This document shows positions 21,538 to 31,916 of a stretch of DNA of 64,000 nt, in pieces (position 1 is the stretch's first letter; every line of letters begins with the position of its first letter). The notes under the pieces were generated by a model. That model ran no database searches. It was not told the DNA's origin and saw only the letters and a list, made by a program, of their open reading frames with translations. The stretch comes from Arthrobacter sp. Edens01 (GTDB lineage: Bacteria > Actinomycetota > Actinomycetes > Actinomycetales > Micrococcaceae), in assembly GCF_001307035.1 (NCBI RefSeq), contig NZ_LKIU01000005.1, positions 1,694,946 to 1,758,945 on the forward strand, given 5' to 3'. The translations under genes and the position numbers were made by a program.

Positions 21538-22707
21538 CTACTTGAGGAAATCCGGGACGTCCAGGTCATCCTGGCGGCCGGCACTCAGGTCGGGTTCAAC
21601 CACGGCCGGGAGGTCGATGTCGAATCCTGCGTCTGCGGGCACATCCGAAGACTGGGGACGCTGGGCCCAGGCGGAGGTGCCTGCACCGGCTGCAGCAGCT
21701 GCGGCGGCCGGAGGGGTCAGCGGCTCGGCAGGCTTGGCCGAGGCCGGCTGCGAGGTCACGTCAACCTGGTCGAACCCGGCTGCGATGACGGTGACGCGTG
21801 CTTCGTCGCCCAGGGCGTCGTCAATGACGGCACCGAAGATGATGTTGGCTTCGGGGTGCGCCACTTCCTGGACCAGGCGGGCAGCTTCGTTGATCTCGAA
21901 CAGGCCGAGGTCGGATCCGCCCTGGATGGAGAGCAGCACGCCGTGGGCGCCGTCGATCGAGGCTTCCAGCAGCGGGGAGGCAATGGCCAGCTCCGCAGCC
22001 TTGACGGCACGGTCTTCACCGCGGGCGGAGCCGATGCCCATCAGGGCCGAGCCGGCACCCTGCATAACCGACTTCACATCGGCGAAGTCGAGGTTGATCA
22101 GGCCCGGGGTGGTGATTAGGTCGGTAATGCCCTGGACGCCGGAGAGGAGCACCTGGTCAGCGGAACGGAACGCGTCCAGCATGGAGACGTTGCGGTCACT
22201 GATGGAGAGCAGGCGGTCGTTCGGGATGACGATCAGGGTGTCGACTTCGTCGCGCAGGGTATCGATGCCCGATTCCGCCTGGTTGGAACGGCGGCGGCCT
22301 TCGAAGGTGAACGGACGGGTTACGACGCCGATGGTCAGGGCCCCGAGCGAGCGGGCGATGCGTGCCACGACGGGCGCGCCGCCGGTGCCGGTTCCGCCGC
22401 CTTCGCCGGCGGTCACGAAGACCATGTCCGCTCCGCGCAGCACCTCTTCGATTTCTTCGGCGTGATCCTCAGCCGCCTTGCGGCCGACTTCCGGATCAGC
22501 CCCTGCGCCGAGGCCGCGGGTCAGTTCACGTCCGACGTCGAGCTTCACGTCGGCGTCGGACATCAGCAGCGCCTGGGCGTCTGTGTTGATGGCGATGAAC
22601 TCGACTCCGCGGAGTCCGACGTCGATCATTCGGTTTACGGCATTCACGCCGCCGCCGCCGATGCCGACGACCTTGATGACGGCCAAGTAATTCTGCGGTG
22701 CTGCCAC
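21538..22707 (-). CDS. ftsZ: Cell division GTPase FtsZ
   Basis: FtsZ polymerises into the division ring. The 389-residue protein begins with [22 protein letters not shown] and has the tubulin signature [13 protein letters not shown], the T7-loop region and the C-terminal tail DLDVPDFLK that binds SepF. The variable linker (about 315-375) is Ala/Pro-rich. GTG at 22707 is chosen because AAGGGA lies 8 nt upstream and the N-terminus then matches the family. The 215-bp gap to ftsQ holds a promoter with a dyad, so ftsZ can be transcribed independently. Confidence 0.98.
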   Translation of the reverse strand: MAAPQNYLAVIKVVGIGGGGVNAVNRMIDVGLRGVEFIAINTDAQALLMSDADVKLDVGRELTRGLGAGADPEVGRKAAEDHAEEIEEVLRGADMVFVTAGEGGGTGTGGAPVVARIARSLGALTIGVVTRPFTFEGRRRSNQAESGIDTLRDEVDTLIVIPNDRLLSISDRNVSMLDAFRSADQVLLSGVQGITDLITTPGLINLDFADVKSVMQGAGSALMGIGSARGEDRAVKAAELAIASPLLEASIDGAHGVLLSIQGGSDLGLFEINEAARLVQEVAHPEANIIFGAVIDDALGDEARVTVIAAGFDQVDVTSQPASAKPAEPLTPPAAAAAAAGAGTSAWAQRPQSSDVPADAGFDIDLPAVVEPDLSAGRQDDLDVPDFLK

Positions 22708-22789
22708 GTCCTGTGTCCCTTGTTCGAATCTGTGCAACTGATCAATGTGGCCGGGTCTGCCCCAGCCGAAACCTTCAACCGAACAACCT

Positions 22790-22822
22790 TAACCCTCCAC
22801 TTGAGGGTTATAGTTATGTCAA
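22790..22822 (-). promoter_or_regulatory. ftsZ promoter element with 8-bp inverted repeat
   Basis: On the minus strand a perfect -35-like TTGACA (22822-22817) is followed by overlapping TATAAC (22812-22807) and then an inverted repeat whose arms are TAACCCTC and GAGGGTTA with a 5-nt gap (22810-22790). Flanking AAC and GTT extend the symmetry. The start codon is about 83 nt downstream. A regulator site is likely; an FtsR-type MerR protein is a candidate. Confidence 0.55.
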
Positions 22823-22922
22823 GTAATGCTCTACTCCCGACGCTATGGGTAGGGCCATGCTTCTGCAATTACCCTTCCGCGCGTGTCGGGGAGAAGTTTG
22901 CTGCGGTTTTCCGCCGCGGCGC

Positions 22923-23954
22923 TCATCGGGTCACCGGCCGGTTCGGAGTGCTCACATCAAACACCGAGACCGGCGGGTCCGCAGCGGGCATCAGGAGCAG
23001 AGCTTCCAACGCCCGTGCTTTGGCCACGTTCGCTTCCGCGCTCCCCCAGAATACCGTCTGGCCGCTGGTGAGCTTGAGTTCCACCGAGTCCACCGTTTCT
23101 GCGGAAGCATGGTCAAGAAGCGCCAGGACATTGGCGGGCAGGGCAGCCAGGACCGCCGTGATAGTGGGGAAAACGTCGCTGTTGACCGCTTCAGTGCCCC
23201 CGTCGATCAGGGGAAGCGGAGCGTCGCCGCGGCTGGCCACTGCCTTGAGCTGCCGGCCGTCCTCGTCGATCAGGAGGAACTCCCGCCCGTTCTGGAGCAC
23301 GGCAACCGGCACGCGTTCGGTAATTGTGACCACGAGGTCCGAGGGCGGAACGGCAGTAACGCGCACGGATTCAACTTCCGGGCGGCCGGCCAGCAGCTCA
23401 CCGGCATCAGCATCGGAGATGCGTGTCAGCGGGGTTCCCAGCAGAGGGGCCAGCGCCGTCTCGGCCTCTTCCGCAGCCAGCAGCGAGTTGCCCTCCACCT
23501 GCAGGTTCTTCAATGCCAGTGCAGGCGAAAAGAACAGGACGAACAGCAGTGCCGCGGCCAGCACGGCTGCAGCACCGGCTGACGCCAGGAAGTAGCGCCT
23601 GCGACGGCGTACCGGGGGTTCCGGAAACGCCAGGATGCTGGCCTCCGGGGATGCCTGCTTCCCCCCACCCTGTCCGGCTGGTTCCTTTGCGCCTGATTCC
23701 TTTGTGCCTGGTTCACCCGCACCTGTGTACGAGTCCGCTGAGTCCCGCGTTGCCGAAATGACTGCATCCTGGTAGCCAGGGGCAGCAGGGCGCAGTTCAT
23801 GGATCTGGGCGCCATGCCCGGGAAGCAGTTCCACCTTCGCCGAGTTTGCCGCGGTGCGGGCAGGCTGGGCCTGCCCTCCCGGCTTTTTGGCTCCGGGGGC
23901 CTGGCGGTCCGCTCCTGCCCCCGCAGGAGGCTGGCGGGGCTTCCTACCCGGCAT
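22923..23954 (-). CDS. ftsQ: Cell division protein FtsQ
   Basis: FtsQ is a bitopic membrane protein linking early and late divisome parts. The 343-residue protein has a long charged cytoplasmic tail rich in Pro, Gly and Lys (about 1-110), one membrane helix beginning YFLASAGAAAV, and an extracellular POTRA domain (ALKNLQVEGNSLLAAEEAE). The FtsQ/DivIB region (VTITERVPVAVLQNG and onward) follows. ATG 23954 has GGAAG about 9 nt upstream and overlaps murC by 11 bp; ATG 23969 is an alternative. The order murC-ftsQ-ftsZ is the conserved actinobacterial one. Confidence 0.94.
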   Translation of the reverse strand: MPGRKPRQPPAGAGADRQAPGAKKPGGQAQPARTAANSAKVELLPGHGAQIHELRPAAPGYQDAVISATRDSADSYTGAGEPGTKESGAKEPAGQGGGKQASPEASILAFPEPPVRRRRRYFLASAGAAAVLAAALLFVLFFSPALALKNLQVEGNSLLAAEEAETALAPLLGTPLTRISDADAGELLAGRPEVESVRVTAVPPSDLVVTITERVPVAVLQNGREFLLIDEDGRQLKAVASRGDAPLPLIDGGTEAVNSDVFPTITAVLAALPANVLALLDHASAETVDSVELKLTSGQTVFWGSAEANVAKARALEALLLMPAADPPVSVFDVSTPNRPVTR

Positions 23955-25362
23955 CAGAGCCGCTTCCATGCGGAGCGGCAGCAGACAGGGCCGCTACGAG
24001 CTGCGGACCGTACTGGGTAACGTCTCCCGCTCCGACCGTCAGGATGATGTCCCCTTCCGCTGCACGCGCAGCGATGTCCTGCACGGCAGCTGCCGGATCG
24101 GCCGCGACAGTGCCCGGGGTCTTCAGCTGCTGCGTGATCAGGTCGCTGGTTACACCCGGGATTGGATCTTCGCGGGCGGGATAGATCGGCAGGACGGTGA
24201 CCGAGTCAGCGAGGTCCAGGGCGGAAGCGAACTCGGCGGCGAAATTGCGTGTGCGGCTGAACAGGTGCGGCTGGAAGAGAACGTGTACTGAGCGCTCCCC
24301 TGCTACTGCACGCGCCGCCTGCAGTGCCGCAGCAACTTCAGTCGGGTGGTGCGCGTAGTCATCGAAGACCCGCACGCCCCGCGCCGCTCCCTTGGGTTCG
24401 AACCGGCGTGCTGCCCCGGAGAAGGCGGCCAGCCCGCGCAGGGCTGCCTCTGGGCCGGTCCCCGCTTCAAGCGCGACCGCAAATGCTGCAGCGGCGTTCA
24501 GCACGTTGTGCCGGCCCGGCACCTGCAGCAGCAGGGTCTGTTCCTGGTTTCGGTAGTTCCAGCGGAAATGGACGGTGCTGGTGCTGGTGCGGCCGTCCGC
24601 CTGTGTCCCGCTGATGCGGATATCGGCGTCCTCGGCGTACCCGTAGGTCCGGACGCGGGGCGGTTTGCTGCGGTGCAGCAGGTCCCGGACTCCGGGATCG
24701 TCGGCGCAGGCTACCAGCAGTCCGTCCTCAGGCAGCAGCTCAACGAAACGGTCGAAGGAGGCAAAGACGGCTTCAGCGGTGCCGTAGTGGTCCAGGTGGT
24801 CCGCTTCCACGTTGGTGACCACGGCGATCCGGGGCGTGTAGTTGAGGAAGGACCCGTCCGATTCATCGGCTTCCGCGATGAACATGGGCCCGGCCCCTGC
24901 AGCGGCGTTGACACCCAGCGCTGCCACGTCGCCGCCGATTGCGAAGGAGGGGTCGTACCCGGCTTCACGCAGCGCCACGGTGATCATCGCCGTTGTGGTG
25001 GTCTTGCCGTGCGTGCCGGCGACTGCCACCACTTCCTTGCCGCCCATGGCGGCTGCCAGGGCCACCGAACGGTGGATTACCCGCAGCCCGGAGGATTCGG
25101 CAGCGGCAAGCTCGGGGTTATCCGGCCGGATGGCGGTGGACACAACCACCGTGTCCACTTCGGCCACGTTGGCGGCGTCGTGTCCCACGGAGACCCGGGC
25201 ACCGAGTGCTTCCAGGGCCCGCAGCCCTGCCGAGTCCCTGGCATCGGAGCCGGAAACGCGAACGCCCCTGCCGATCATCACGCGCGCAACAGCTGACATT
25301 CCGGCGCCGCCGAGTCCAATGAAGTGCACCCGGCCCAGATCAGCGAGGTTCAGCCGGCTCAT
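23944..25362 (-). CDS. murC: UDP-N-acetylmuramate-L-alanine ligase
   Basis: MurC adds L-alanine to UDP-MurNAc, the first step of the stem peptide. The 472-residue protein has the Mur-ligase architecture: a Rossmann-type N-domain with [13 protein letters not shown], the ATP-binding motif [12 protein letters not shown] (about residues 116-127), the central [13 protein letters not shown] segment and a C-terminal domain with [10 protein letters not shown]. The ATG overlaps the murG stop (ATGA). No fusion to MurB or Ddl is present. Confidence 0.98.
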   Translation of the reverse strand: MSRLNLADLGRVHFIGLGGAGMSAVARVMIGRGVRVSGSDARDSAGLRALEALGARVSVGHDAANVAEVDTVVVSTAIRPDNPELAAAESSGLRVIHRSVALAAAMGGKEVVAVAGTHGKTTTTAMITVALREAGYDPSFAIGGDVAALGVNAAAGAGPMFIAEADESDGSFLNYTPRIAVVTNVEADHLDHYGTAEAVFASFDRFVELLPEDGLLVACADDPGVRDLLHRSKPPRVRTYGYAEDADIRISGTQADGRTSTSTVHFRWNYRNQEQTLLLQVPGRHNVLNAAAAFAVALEAGTGPEAALRGLAAFSGAARRFEPKGAARGVRVFDDYAHHPTEVAAALQAARAVAGERSVHVLFQPHLFSRTRNFAAEFASALDLADSVTVLPIYPAREDPIPGVTSDLITQQLKTPGTVAADPAAAVQDIAARAAEGDIILTVGAGDVTQYGPQLVAALSAAAPHGSGSDAG

Positions 25363-26468
25363 GCGTTCTTCCGTTCTGCTGCCTGGACGATCAGGTCAGC
25401 CATTTGGGCATCGGCATCCCGGATGCCCCGGGCGGCGGAGGCCTCCGCCATGGTCTTCAGTGCCTGGGGATCGAGCAGCAGCGGTATGAGATGCCCGGAG
25501 ATCCATTCGGGGGTGAACAGGGAGTCCCGTACCAGGAGCGCTCCCCCGGCCGCAACGAGTCCGGCAGCGTTCAGCGCCTGCTCGCCGTTGCCGTGGGGCA
25601 GCGGAACGAGGACGGCAGGGAGGCCGACGGCGGAAATTTCACTGACGGTTCCGGCACCGGACCGGGCCAGCAGCAGGTCTGCGGCCGCATAGGCCTGTTC
25701 CATCCCGTCCACATACTCCACCTGGCGGTAGAGCGGCGCGGTGAGGGACTTGCCTTCGGCATCGGCGGCGGCCTTGCCGCGGCCGGTGACGTGCAGCGTC
25801 TGGATACCGGCTTCGGCCAGCGCGGGAAGGGCGGCGGTAACGGCTGCGTTGATGCTCGCGGCGCCGGAGGAACCGCCGGTGACCACCAGGGTGGGCAGGT
25901 CCAGTTCCAGCCCGAGGGCCGTGCGGGCCTCCTGTCTGGCAGCTTCGCGGTCCAGTCCGGAGATTTCCCGCCGCATGGGCATGCCTACCCAGCGGGCGCC
26001 CGGGAGCTTGGTTTCCTCGAAGGCAACGCCCACCACTGCGGCGCTCTTGGCCCCGACCCGGTTGGCCAGCCCGGGACGGGCATTCGCCTCGTGCACCACT
26101 ACGGGAATCCGGCGCTTGCGTGCGGCCAGGTAAACGGGAGTTGAAACATAGCCCCCCACGCCCACGACGACGTCGGCTTCAGCTTTCTCCAGGATCTCCC
26201 CTGCCTGCCGCACGGCACGGGCCAGGCGGGCAGGGAGGCGTGCAAGGTCCCCGCTTGGACGCCGGGGCATTGGCACGCGGTCAATCACGGCAAGCTCGTA
26301 ACCCGCGGCGGGAACCAGCCGGGTCTCCATGCCGGCTGAAGTTCCAACCACTTTGATGCGGGTGCCGGGCCGCAGCCGCCTTACGGCGTCGGCTATTGCC
26401 AGCAGCGGGCTGATATGCCCGGCTGTGCCGCCGCCGGCGAGTACAACGGAAAGTGGGGACTGCGTCAT
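25359..26468 (-). CDS. murG: UDP-GlcNAc:lipid I N-acetylglucosaminyltransferase
   Basis: MurG converts lipid I to lipid II on the inner face of the membrane. The 369-residue GT-B enzyme shows the N-terminal glycine-rich loop [34 protein letters not shown], and in the C-domain [12 protein letters not shown] and [14 protein letters not shown], the UDP-GlcNAc site. The ATG overlaps the ftsW stop by 4 bp, and murC overlaps its end, so ftsW-murG-murC are tightly coupled. Confidence 0.97.
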   Translation of the reverse strand: MTQSPLSVVLAGGGTAGHISPLLAIADAVRRLRPGTRIKVVGTSAGMETRLVPAAGYELAVIDRVPMPRRPSGDLARLPARLARAVRQAGEILEKAEADVVVGVGGYVSTPVYLAARKRRIPVVVHEANARPGLANRVGAKSAAVVGVAFEETKLPGARWVGMPMRREISGLDREAARQEARTALGLELDLPTLVVTGGSSGAASINAAVTAALPALAEAGIQTLHVTGRGKAAADAEGKSLTAPLYRQVEYVDGMEQAYAAADLLLARSGAGTVSEISAVGLPAVLVPLPHGNGEQALNAAGLVAAGGALLVRDSLFTPEWISGHLIPLLLDPQALKTMAEASAARGIRDADAQMADLIVQAAERKNA

Positions 26469-27784
26469 GGAGCTGTGGGTTCCCTTTCAGGGATAGTGCG
26501 TGCAAAGGACAGTAGGACTCCTACGGCTGCCAGCGTAAACGTCAGCGAAGAGCCGCCGTAGGAAATGAAGGGCAGCGGCACGCCGATCACGGGCAGCAGC
26601 CCTGTGACCATGGCGATGTTCACTGCTGCCTGGCCGGTAATCCAGACCAGGATGCAGCCGCACACGATGCGGATGAAAGGCTGCGTGTGGCGCATGGTCA
26701 CCCGGACCGTGGCCACTGCAAGGATACCGAAGAGGACCAGCACCACCAGGGTTCCCAGCAGCCCGAATTCCTCGCCGATGATCGCAAAGATGAAGTCGTT
26801 GTGGGCTTCCGGGATCCAGTTCCACTTCTGCCGGCTCTGCCCGATTCCCACGCCAAACCAGCCGCCCGAGGCCAGCGCATACATACCGGCGTTGGCCTGG
26901 TCGCAGAGCCCGGCAGAACAGTCCAGCTTCAGCCACGCGCTGATCCGGCTGGTCCGGTTGCTGCTGATCATTGAAAAGAGCACGGCCGCGGCACCTGCTC
27001 CAAGGGCAAGCATGCCAAGGAGCTTCAGCCGCACGCCCGCGAAGAAAAGGGCAGCGAGCATGATCAGGCCCATGATGATCACGGTGCCAAGGTCATGCCC
27101 CAGCAGCACGAGGACGATCAGGAGGCCGCCTCCGGGCAGCACCGGGATCAGTGCGTGCTTCCAGTCGGCAAGCAGGGGGCCCTTGCGGGAAAGCACGGAG
27201 GCGAACCAGATGGCCATGGCCAGCTTCGCCGCCTCGGAGGGCTGGCCCGTTACCGGACCGAACGCCAGCCAGTTCTTGTTGCCGTTGACTTCCACGCCGA
27301 TGAACAGAACCAGCACCAGCAGCACGACGGCGGCGGCCAGCGCCAGCCAGGCTATGAACCGGTAGAAGCGCGGCCCGAACCGGGAAAGCAGGAGCATCGC
27401 TCCGACACCAATCGCAGCAAACATCAGCTGCTTGACGAACAGGTCGAAGGTAGTTGCGGCGCCGGCGTCTGATCCCGCGGCGGCCGCGATGGCCTCAACA
27501 GACGACGCTGAAAGGACCATCATGAGCCCGATCGCCGTGAGGGCCAGCGTGGCTCCAAGGATCATGTAGTAGCTGGAGCCTGTTGCCTTGGCTCCGCTGC
27601 CTTCAAGGAGCACCATAAACGAAACCAGGCGTTCCCGAAGCCGGAGTCCACCCTTTTTGGGGTCCTGCGTTCCCTTGGCCTCAGGTGCCAGGGTGGCCGT
27701 GCCGGCGGCGGATGGAGGGGGCGTCCCTGCCGGGCGCCTTCGCGCCGTCGGCTTTCGTCCCTTGCCCGTGGGCGTGGTCACCAT
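26465..27784 (-). CDS. ftsW: Septal peptidoglycan glycosyltransferase FtsW
   Basis: FtsW is the SEDS-family polymerase that builds septal glycan strands from lipid II, working with FtsI. The 439-residue protein has an extended basic N-terminus (about 1-60) and about ten membrane helices. Hallmarks are the PSEAAKLA segment, [16 protein letters not shown] and the final [13 protein letters not shown]. Its ATG directly follows the murD stop (TAG-ATG, no gap), so translation is coupled. Confidence 0.97.
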   Translation of the reverse strand: MVTTPTGKGRKPTARRRPAGTPPPSAAGTATLAPEAKGTQDPKKGGLRLRERLVSFMVLLEGSGAKATGSSYYMILGATLALTAIGLMMVLSASSVEAIAAAAGSDAGAATTFDLFVKQLMFAAIGVGAMLLLSRFGPRFYRFIAWLALAAAVVLLVLVLFIGVEVNGNKNWLAFGPVTGQPSEAAKLAMAIWFASVLSRKGPLLADWKHALIPVLPGGGLLIVLVLLGHDLGTVIIMGLIMLAALFFAGVRLKLLGMLALGAGAAAVLFSMISSNRTSRISAWLKLDCSAGLCDQANAGMYALASGGWFGVGIGQSRQKWNWIPEAHNDFIFAIIGEEFGLLGTLVVLVLFGILAVATVRVTMRHTQPFIRIVCGCILVWITGQAAVNIAMVTGLLPVIGVPLPFISYGGSSLTFTLAAVGVLLSFARTIPEREPTAP

Positions 27785-29326
27785 CTACGGCTCCTTGGTG
27801 GTCTGCGCCTGTCCTTCCACGTAACCGCGGACAGCTTCGATGAAGGCCTCACCACGGTGGGCATAGGAGCGGAACTGGTCCATGGACGCCGAGGCAGGCG
27901 CCATCAGGACCGTATCCCCGCCCTTCGCCACAGCGGCTGCAGCAGCCACGGCCTGGACCATGACGGCTTCACCCGTGGGTGTTCCTTCCCCTCCAGTGTC
28001 CGCCTGTGGGGCTTCAATTACCGGCACATCGGGAGCGTGTCGGCTCAAAGCGGTCCGGAGCTCTGAGGAATCTGAACCGATCAGCACGACGGCGCGCAGC
28101 CGCTGCCGATGGGCTTCGATCAGCTCGTCGTAGCTCACGCCCTTGGACAGCCCGCCGGCTATCCAGACGACGTGCCCAAAGGCAGCCAGGGATGCATTCG
28201 CAGCGTGCGGGTTGGTGGCTTTCGAGTCGTTGACCCAAAGGATGTCATTCAGCTTCGCCACCGGCTCAATGCGGTGCCCGCCGGGAGCGTAGTTGCGCAG
28301 CCCGTCACGGACGGCGACTGGCTCAACGCCCAGGGCGCGGACCAGGGCCGCAGCGGCAAGGGCATCAGCGGCCAGGTGCCGGGGCGCGGTATCCCCCAGA
28401 TCATCCAGGGACGCCAGCTCGGCGGCGGAGTTGCGGCGCTCTTCGATAAAGGCGCGGTCCACCAGCAGGCCCTCGACAATCCCGACCATGCTGACCGCCG
28501 GCATGCCGGTGGTGAAGCCAACGGCCCGGCAGCCTTCAATGACGTCTGCTTCCTCGACCATGTGCTCGGTTGCAGCCTGCTCTGCGTTGTAGATGCAGGC
28601 AACCTGGGTGTTCTCGTAAACCCTGGCTTTGTCAGCCTGGTAGGCCTCGAAGCTGCCGTGCCAGTCCACGTGGTCCTCGGCGATGTTCAGGCAGACGCTG
28701 GCCAGCGGCGACATTGAGTATGTCCAGTGCAGCTGGAAGCTGGAGAGTTCGACGGCGATCGCGTCCCAGCCCTGCGGGTCCCGGATAGCGTCCAGAATCG
28801 GTGTGCCGACATTCCCGGCCGCGATGGCCCGCAGCCCGGCGGCCCGAAGCATGGATTCGGTCATGCCCACGGTGGTGGTCTTGCCGTTGGTTCCGGTGAT
28901 GGCCAGCCAGGGCGCGGTGGGACGGCCCTCGCGGATACGCACCCGCCAGGCCAGCTCAACATCGCCCCAGATGGGAATTCCGGCATCGGCTGCTGCGGCC
29001 AGGAGTGGATGGGACGGCCGGAAGCCCGGGGACGTCACCACCAGTTCGGCGGGGGCACCGTCAACCTGGGGCAGGGCGGCCACGGCTGCGTCGCCCAGCA
29101 GGACGTCCGCCGCACCTACGATCCGCAGGGTGTCCGCCTTGCCGCGGTTTTCCTCGGAGTCCACGCCGTCCGCGATGACCACCCGTGCTCCGAGCTCGAT
29201 CAGAGTGTCGGCAGCAGAGAACCCGGAGAGCCCGATTCCGGCGACGACGACCCGCAGGCCGCGCCAGTCGGAGTCCCAGGTGGTCAGGGAGTCGAGACGG
29301 GGGTTGCCCGTGGAGGGGATGCTCAT
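27785..29326 (-). CDS. murD: UDP-N-acetylmuramoyl-L-alanine-D-glutamate ligase
   Basis: MurD adds D-glutamate to UDP-MurNAc-L-Ala. The 513-residue protein shows the N-terminal [14 protein letters not shown] motif, ATP-binding [11 protein letters not shown], the metal/substrate segment [17 protein letters not shown] and the C-terminal [10 protein letters not shown] motif. ATG 29326 (MSIPS) is preferred; it overlaps the mraY stop as ATGA and has GGTGG upstream. It is somewhat longer than E. coli MurD, as actinobacterial forms often are. Confidence 0.97.
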   Translation of the reverse strand: MSIPSTGNPRLDSLTTWDSDWRGLRVVVAGIGLSGFSAADTLIELGARVVIADGVDSEENRGKADTLRIVGAADVLLGDAAVAALPQVDGAPAELVVTSPGFRPSHPLLAAAADAGIPIWGDVELAWRVRIREGRPTAPWLAITGTNGKTTTVGMTESMLRAAGLRAIAAGNVGTPILDAIRDPQGWDAIAVELSSFQLHWTYSMSPLASVCLNIAEDHVDWHGSFEAYQADKARVYENTQVACIYNAEQAATEHMVEEADVIEGCRAVGFTTGMPAVSMVGIVEGLLVDRAFIEERRNSAAELASLDDLGDTAPRHLAADALAAAALVRALGVEPVAVRDGLRNYAPGGHRIEPVAKLNDILWVNDSKATNPHAANASLAAFGHVVWIAGGLSKGVSYDELIEAHRQRLRAVVLIGSDSSELRTALSRHAPDVPVIEAPQADTGGEGTPTGEAVMVQAVAAAAAVAKGGDTVLMAPASASMDQFRSYAHRGEAFIEAVRGYVEGQAQTTKEP

Positions 29327-30429
29327 TGTCCAGCCACCCAATCAGCGTAGAAGAGTCCCAGGGCCACGGCGACGCAGAGTCCTGCGATGATCCAGAAACG
29401 GACCACCACTGTGACTTCGGCCCAGCCCTTGAGTTCGAAGTGGTGCTGCAGCGGAGCCATCTTGAACACGCGCTTGCCCCCGCTGAGCTTGAAGTAGCCC
29501 ACCTGGATGATCACCGAGGCAGAAATGATGACGAAGAGGCCGGCCAGGATAACCAGCAGGAGCTCGGTCCGGGAAAGGATGGCGAAGGCTGCGATTGCGC
29601 CGCCGATGGCCAGCGACCCGGTGTCGCCCATAAAGATCTTTGCCGGGGAGGTATTCCACCAGAGGAAGCCCACGAGTGCGCCGGCCATGGCTCCGGCGAG
29701 CAGCGCCAGGTCCATCGGGTCGCGCACCTCGTAGCAGACGCCGCCGTCGTTGGCCGGGCCAAGGCAGGACTGGTTGAACTGCCAGATGCCAATCAGGAAG
29801 TAGGCACCGAACACCAGCACCGAGGCACCCGCCGCCAGGCCGTCAAGTCCGTCCGCCAGGTTCACCCCGTTGGTGGCTGCGGTGATGATGACGCTGGACC
29901 ACAGGATGAACAGGATCGCGCCGATGATAGTTCCGGCGAACGCAAGGTCAATCGCGGTGTCACGCACGAAGGACACGTTCGTTGAGGCAGGCGTCAGACC
30001 GGCATTGTTCGGGAACTGCAGCGCCAGGACCGCGAACACGATGCCCACGATCGCCTGCAGGATGATCTTCGCCCTGGCGTTCAGTCCCAGGGATCGCTGG
30101 CGGGAAATCTTGGTGTAGTCGTCGATGAAGCCGACAAAACCCATGCCCACCATCAGGAACAGCACCAGCAGGCCGGAGACCGAGGGACCAAAGCTGGTGG
30201 GATTGATCGCGTAGGAAATCAGGTGGGTGGCGAAGTAGGAGACCACCACGGCAGCCACAATGACCGCGCCGCCCATGGTGGGCGTTCCGCGCTTGGTGTG
30301 GTGCGACGTCGGACCGTCATCGCGGACGAATTGTCCGTACCCCTTTTTGACGAGGAAACGGATGAACAGCGGCGTGCAGGCGAAGGCCAGTACGAGTGCC
30401 AGGGAGCACCCAATCAGGAGCGAGATCAC
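29323..30429 (-). CDS. mraY: Phospho-MurNAc-pentapeptide translocase
   Basis: MraY transfers phospho-MurNAc-pentapeptide to undecaprenyl phosphate, giving lipid I. The 368-residue protein has about ten membrane helices and the family motifs [30 protein letters not shown] and [12 protein letters not shown], plus the histidine-containing PLQHHFE loop. The GTG start overlaps the murF stop (GTGA) and the stop overlaps murD, so murF-mraY-murD form an uninterrupted coupled chain. Confidence 0.98.
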   Translation of the reverse strand: MISLLIGCSLALVLAFACTPLFIRFLVKKGYGQFVRDDGPTSHHTKRGTPTMGGAVIVAAVVVSYFATHLISYAINPTSFGPSVSGLLVLFLMVGMGFVGFIDDYTKISRQRSLGLNARAKIILQAIVGIVFAVLALQFPNNAGLTPASTNVSFVRDTAIDLAFAGTIIGAILFILWSSVIITAATNGVNLADGLDGLAAGASVLVFGAYFLIGIWQFNQSCLGPANDGGVCYEVRDPMDLALLAGAMAGALVGFLWWNTSPAKIFMGDTGSLAIGGAIAAFAILSRTELLLVILAGLFVIISASVIIQVGYFKLSGGKRVFKMAPLQHHFELKGWAEVTVVVRFWIIAGLCVAVALGLFYADWVAGQ

Positions 30430-31910
30430 AGGGCCTCACCCCGGGCCGTGTTCTCCTGGGCGCCGCCGGCTGCGGGAAGGGTTTTCAAGGCAATCCGATC
30501 ACCAAGGAACCGCAGTCCGGCTCCGTTGGAAGATTTGAACAGGACAATGTCCCCGGGCTCCAGCGAGGATTCAAGGATGGCCTCGGCTTCCTCGGGGGAC
30601 GATACGAAGGTGGACTCGTCTCCCCAGGAGCCTTCCATCACGGCGCCGGTGTGCATTGCGCGCGCACCCGTGCCCACCACGATGAGCTTTGAAATGTTCA
30701 GCCGCACTACGTAGCGGCCAATGGCGTCATGCTCGGTGACTGACTGGTCGCCCAGCTCGAGCATTTCCCCAAGAACTGCCCAGGTCCGCCGCCCGGAGCC
30801 CAGCTCCGCAAGCGTCCGCAGCGCAGCGCGCACGGATTCGGGGTTGGCGTTGTACGCGTCGTTGATGACAGTGACGCCGTCGGCGCGGTCTGTGCGTTCC
30901 ATCCGCCAGCGGCTGGCCGCTTTCTGGCCGGAGAGTCCCGCAGCGATGTCTGCCGGGGCAATACCTGCGGCCAGCGCCGCGCCGGCTGCTGCCAGGAGGT
31001 TGGCGGTGTGGTGCGCCCCGATCAGTCCGGATTCGACCCGGTGCTGTTCGCCGTTCGGGAATTCAAGAGTGAATACCGGCCGGCCCTGCTCGTCGGTCCC
31101 TGCGTCGAGGGCACGCAGTGTGGCGTGGTTTCCCGGGAGATCGTCGGTGGAGGAGGTGAAGAGCAGCACGTTGGCCGTGGTTCGCTTGTCCATGGCAGCA
31201 ACGCGGATGTCATCGCCGTTGAGCACCACGGTGCCCTCCGGGGCAACGGCTTCGGCCAGTTCCCCCTTGGCGCGGGCAATGTTCTCCACTCCGCCGAATT
31301 CGCCGGCATGGGCGCTGCCCACACAAAGCACAACCCCAATGTCGGGGCGGACCATATCCGTCAGGTAGGTGATGTGCCCGATGCCGGTTGCACCCATCTC
31401 CACCACGAGGTAGCGGGTGCCATGCCCGGCACTGAAGATCGTCAGGGGAACCCCAACCTCGCCGTTGTAGGAGCCTACGGGCGCCACGGTCGGGCCGTGG
31501 GAGCGCAGGAGCCCGGCAAGCAGGTCCTTGGTAGTGGTCTTGCCGGCCGAGCCGGTGATGCCGATGACGGTCAGCGGGCTTTCAGCGCGCAGGCGCCGGA
31601 CAATCTCAGCTGCCAGCTGCCCCATCGCGGCCACGGCGTCGGGAACGACGATTCCGGGAAAGACCTCTCCGGCGTCGTTCGTCACCGGCCGTTCTGTGAG
31701 GGCCAGTTCGGCGCCCGCCTCGAAAGCGCGCGCGACGAAGAGATGCCCGTCGGAGAACTCTCCGGGCTTCGCAATGAACAGCGCTGCCGGACCCGCTTCG
31801 CGGGAGTCTGTAGTGGCTGATGTCACTGAGATGGAAGGGTCTGCTGCTGCTGCCCCCACCAGCTCGCCACCCGTAATTGCCGCTATTTCGGCTGCATTTA
31901 GTTCAATCAT
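30426..31910 (-). CDS. murF: UDP-MurNAc-tripeptide-D-alanyl-D-alanine ligase
   Basis: MurF adds D-Ala-D-Ala, completing the pentapeptide. The 494-residue protein has the Mur-ligase ATP motif [24 protein letters not shown], and [10 protein letters not shown] in the C-terminal domain. It starts at ATG 31910, 6 bp after the murE stop. The C-terminal residues overlap mraY by 4 bp. ddl, which makes D-Ala-D-Ala, is not in the window. Confidence 0.97.
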   Translation of the reverse strand: MIELNAAEIAAITGGELVGAAAADPSISVTSATTDSREAGPAALFIAKPGEFSDGHLFVARAFEAGAELALTERPVTNDAGEVFPGIVVPDAVAAMGQLAAEIVRRLRAESPLTVIGITGSAGKTTTKDLLAGLLRSHGPTVAPVGSYNGEVGVPLTIFSAGHGTRYLVVEMGATGIGHITYLTDMVRPDIGVVLCVGSAHAGEFGGVENIARAKGELAEAVAPEGTVVLNGDDIRVAAMDKRTTANVLLFTSSTDDLPGNHATLRALDAGTDEQGRPVFTLEFPNGEQHRVESGLIGAHHTANLLAAAGAALAAGIAPADIAAGLSGQKAASRWRMERTDRADGVTVINDAYNANPESVRAALRTLAELGSGRRTWAVLGEMLELGDQSVTEHDAIGRYVVRLNISKLIVVGTGARAMHTGAVMEGSWGDESTFVSSPEEAEAILESSLEPGDIVLFKSSNGAGLRFLGDRIALKTLPAAGGAQENTARGEAL

Positions 31911-31916
31911 GACGAA

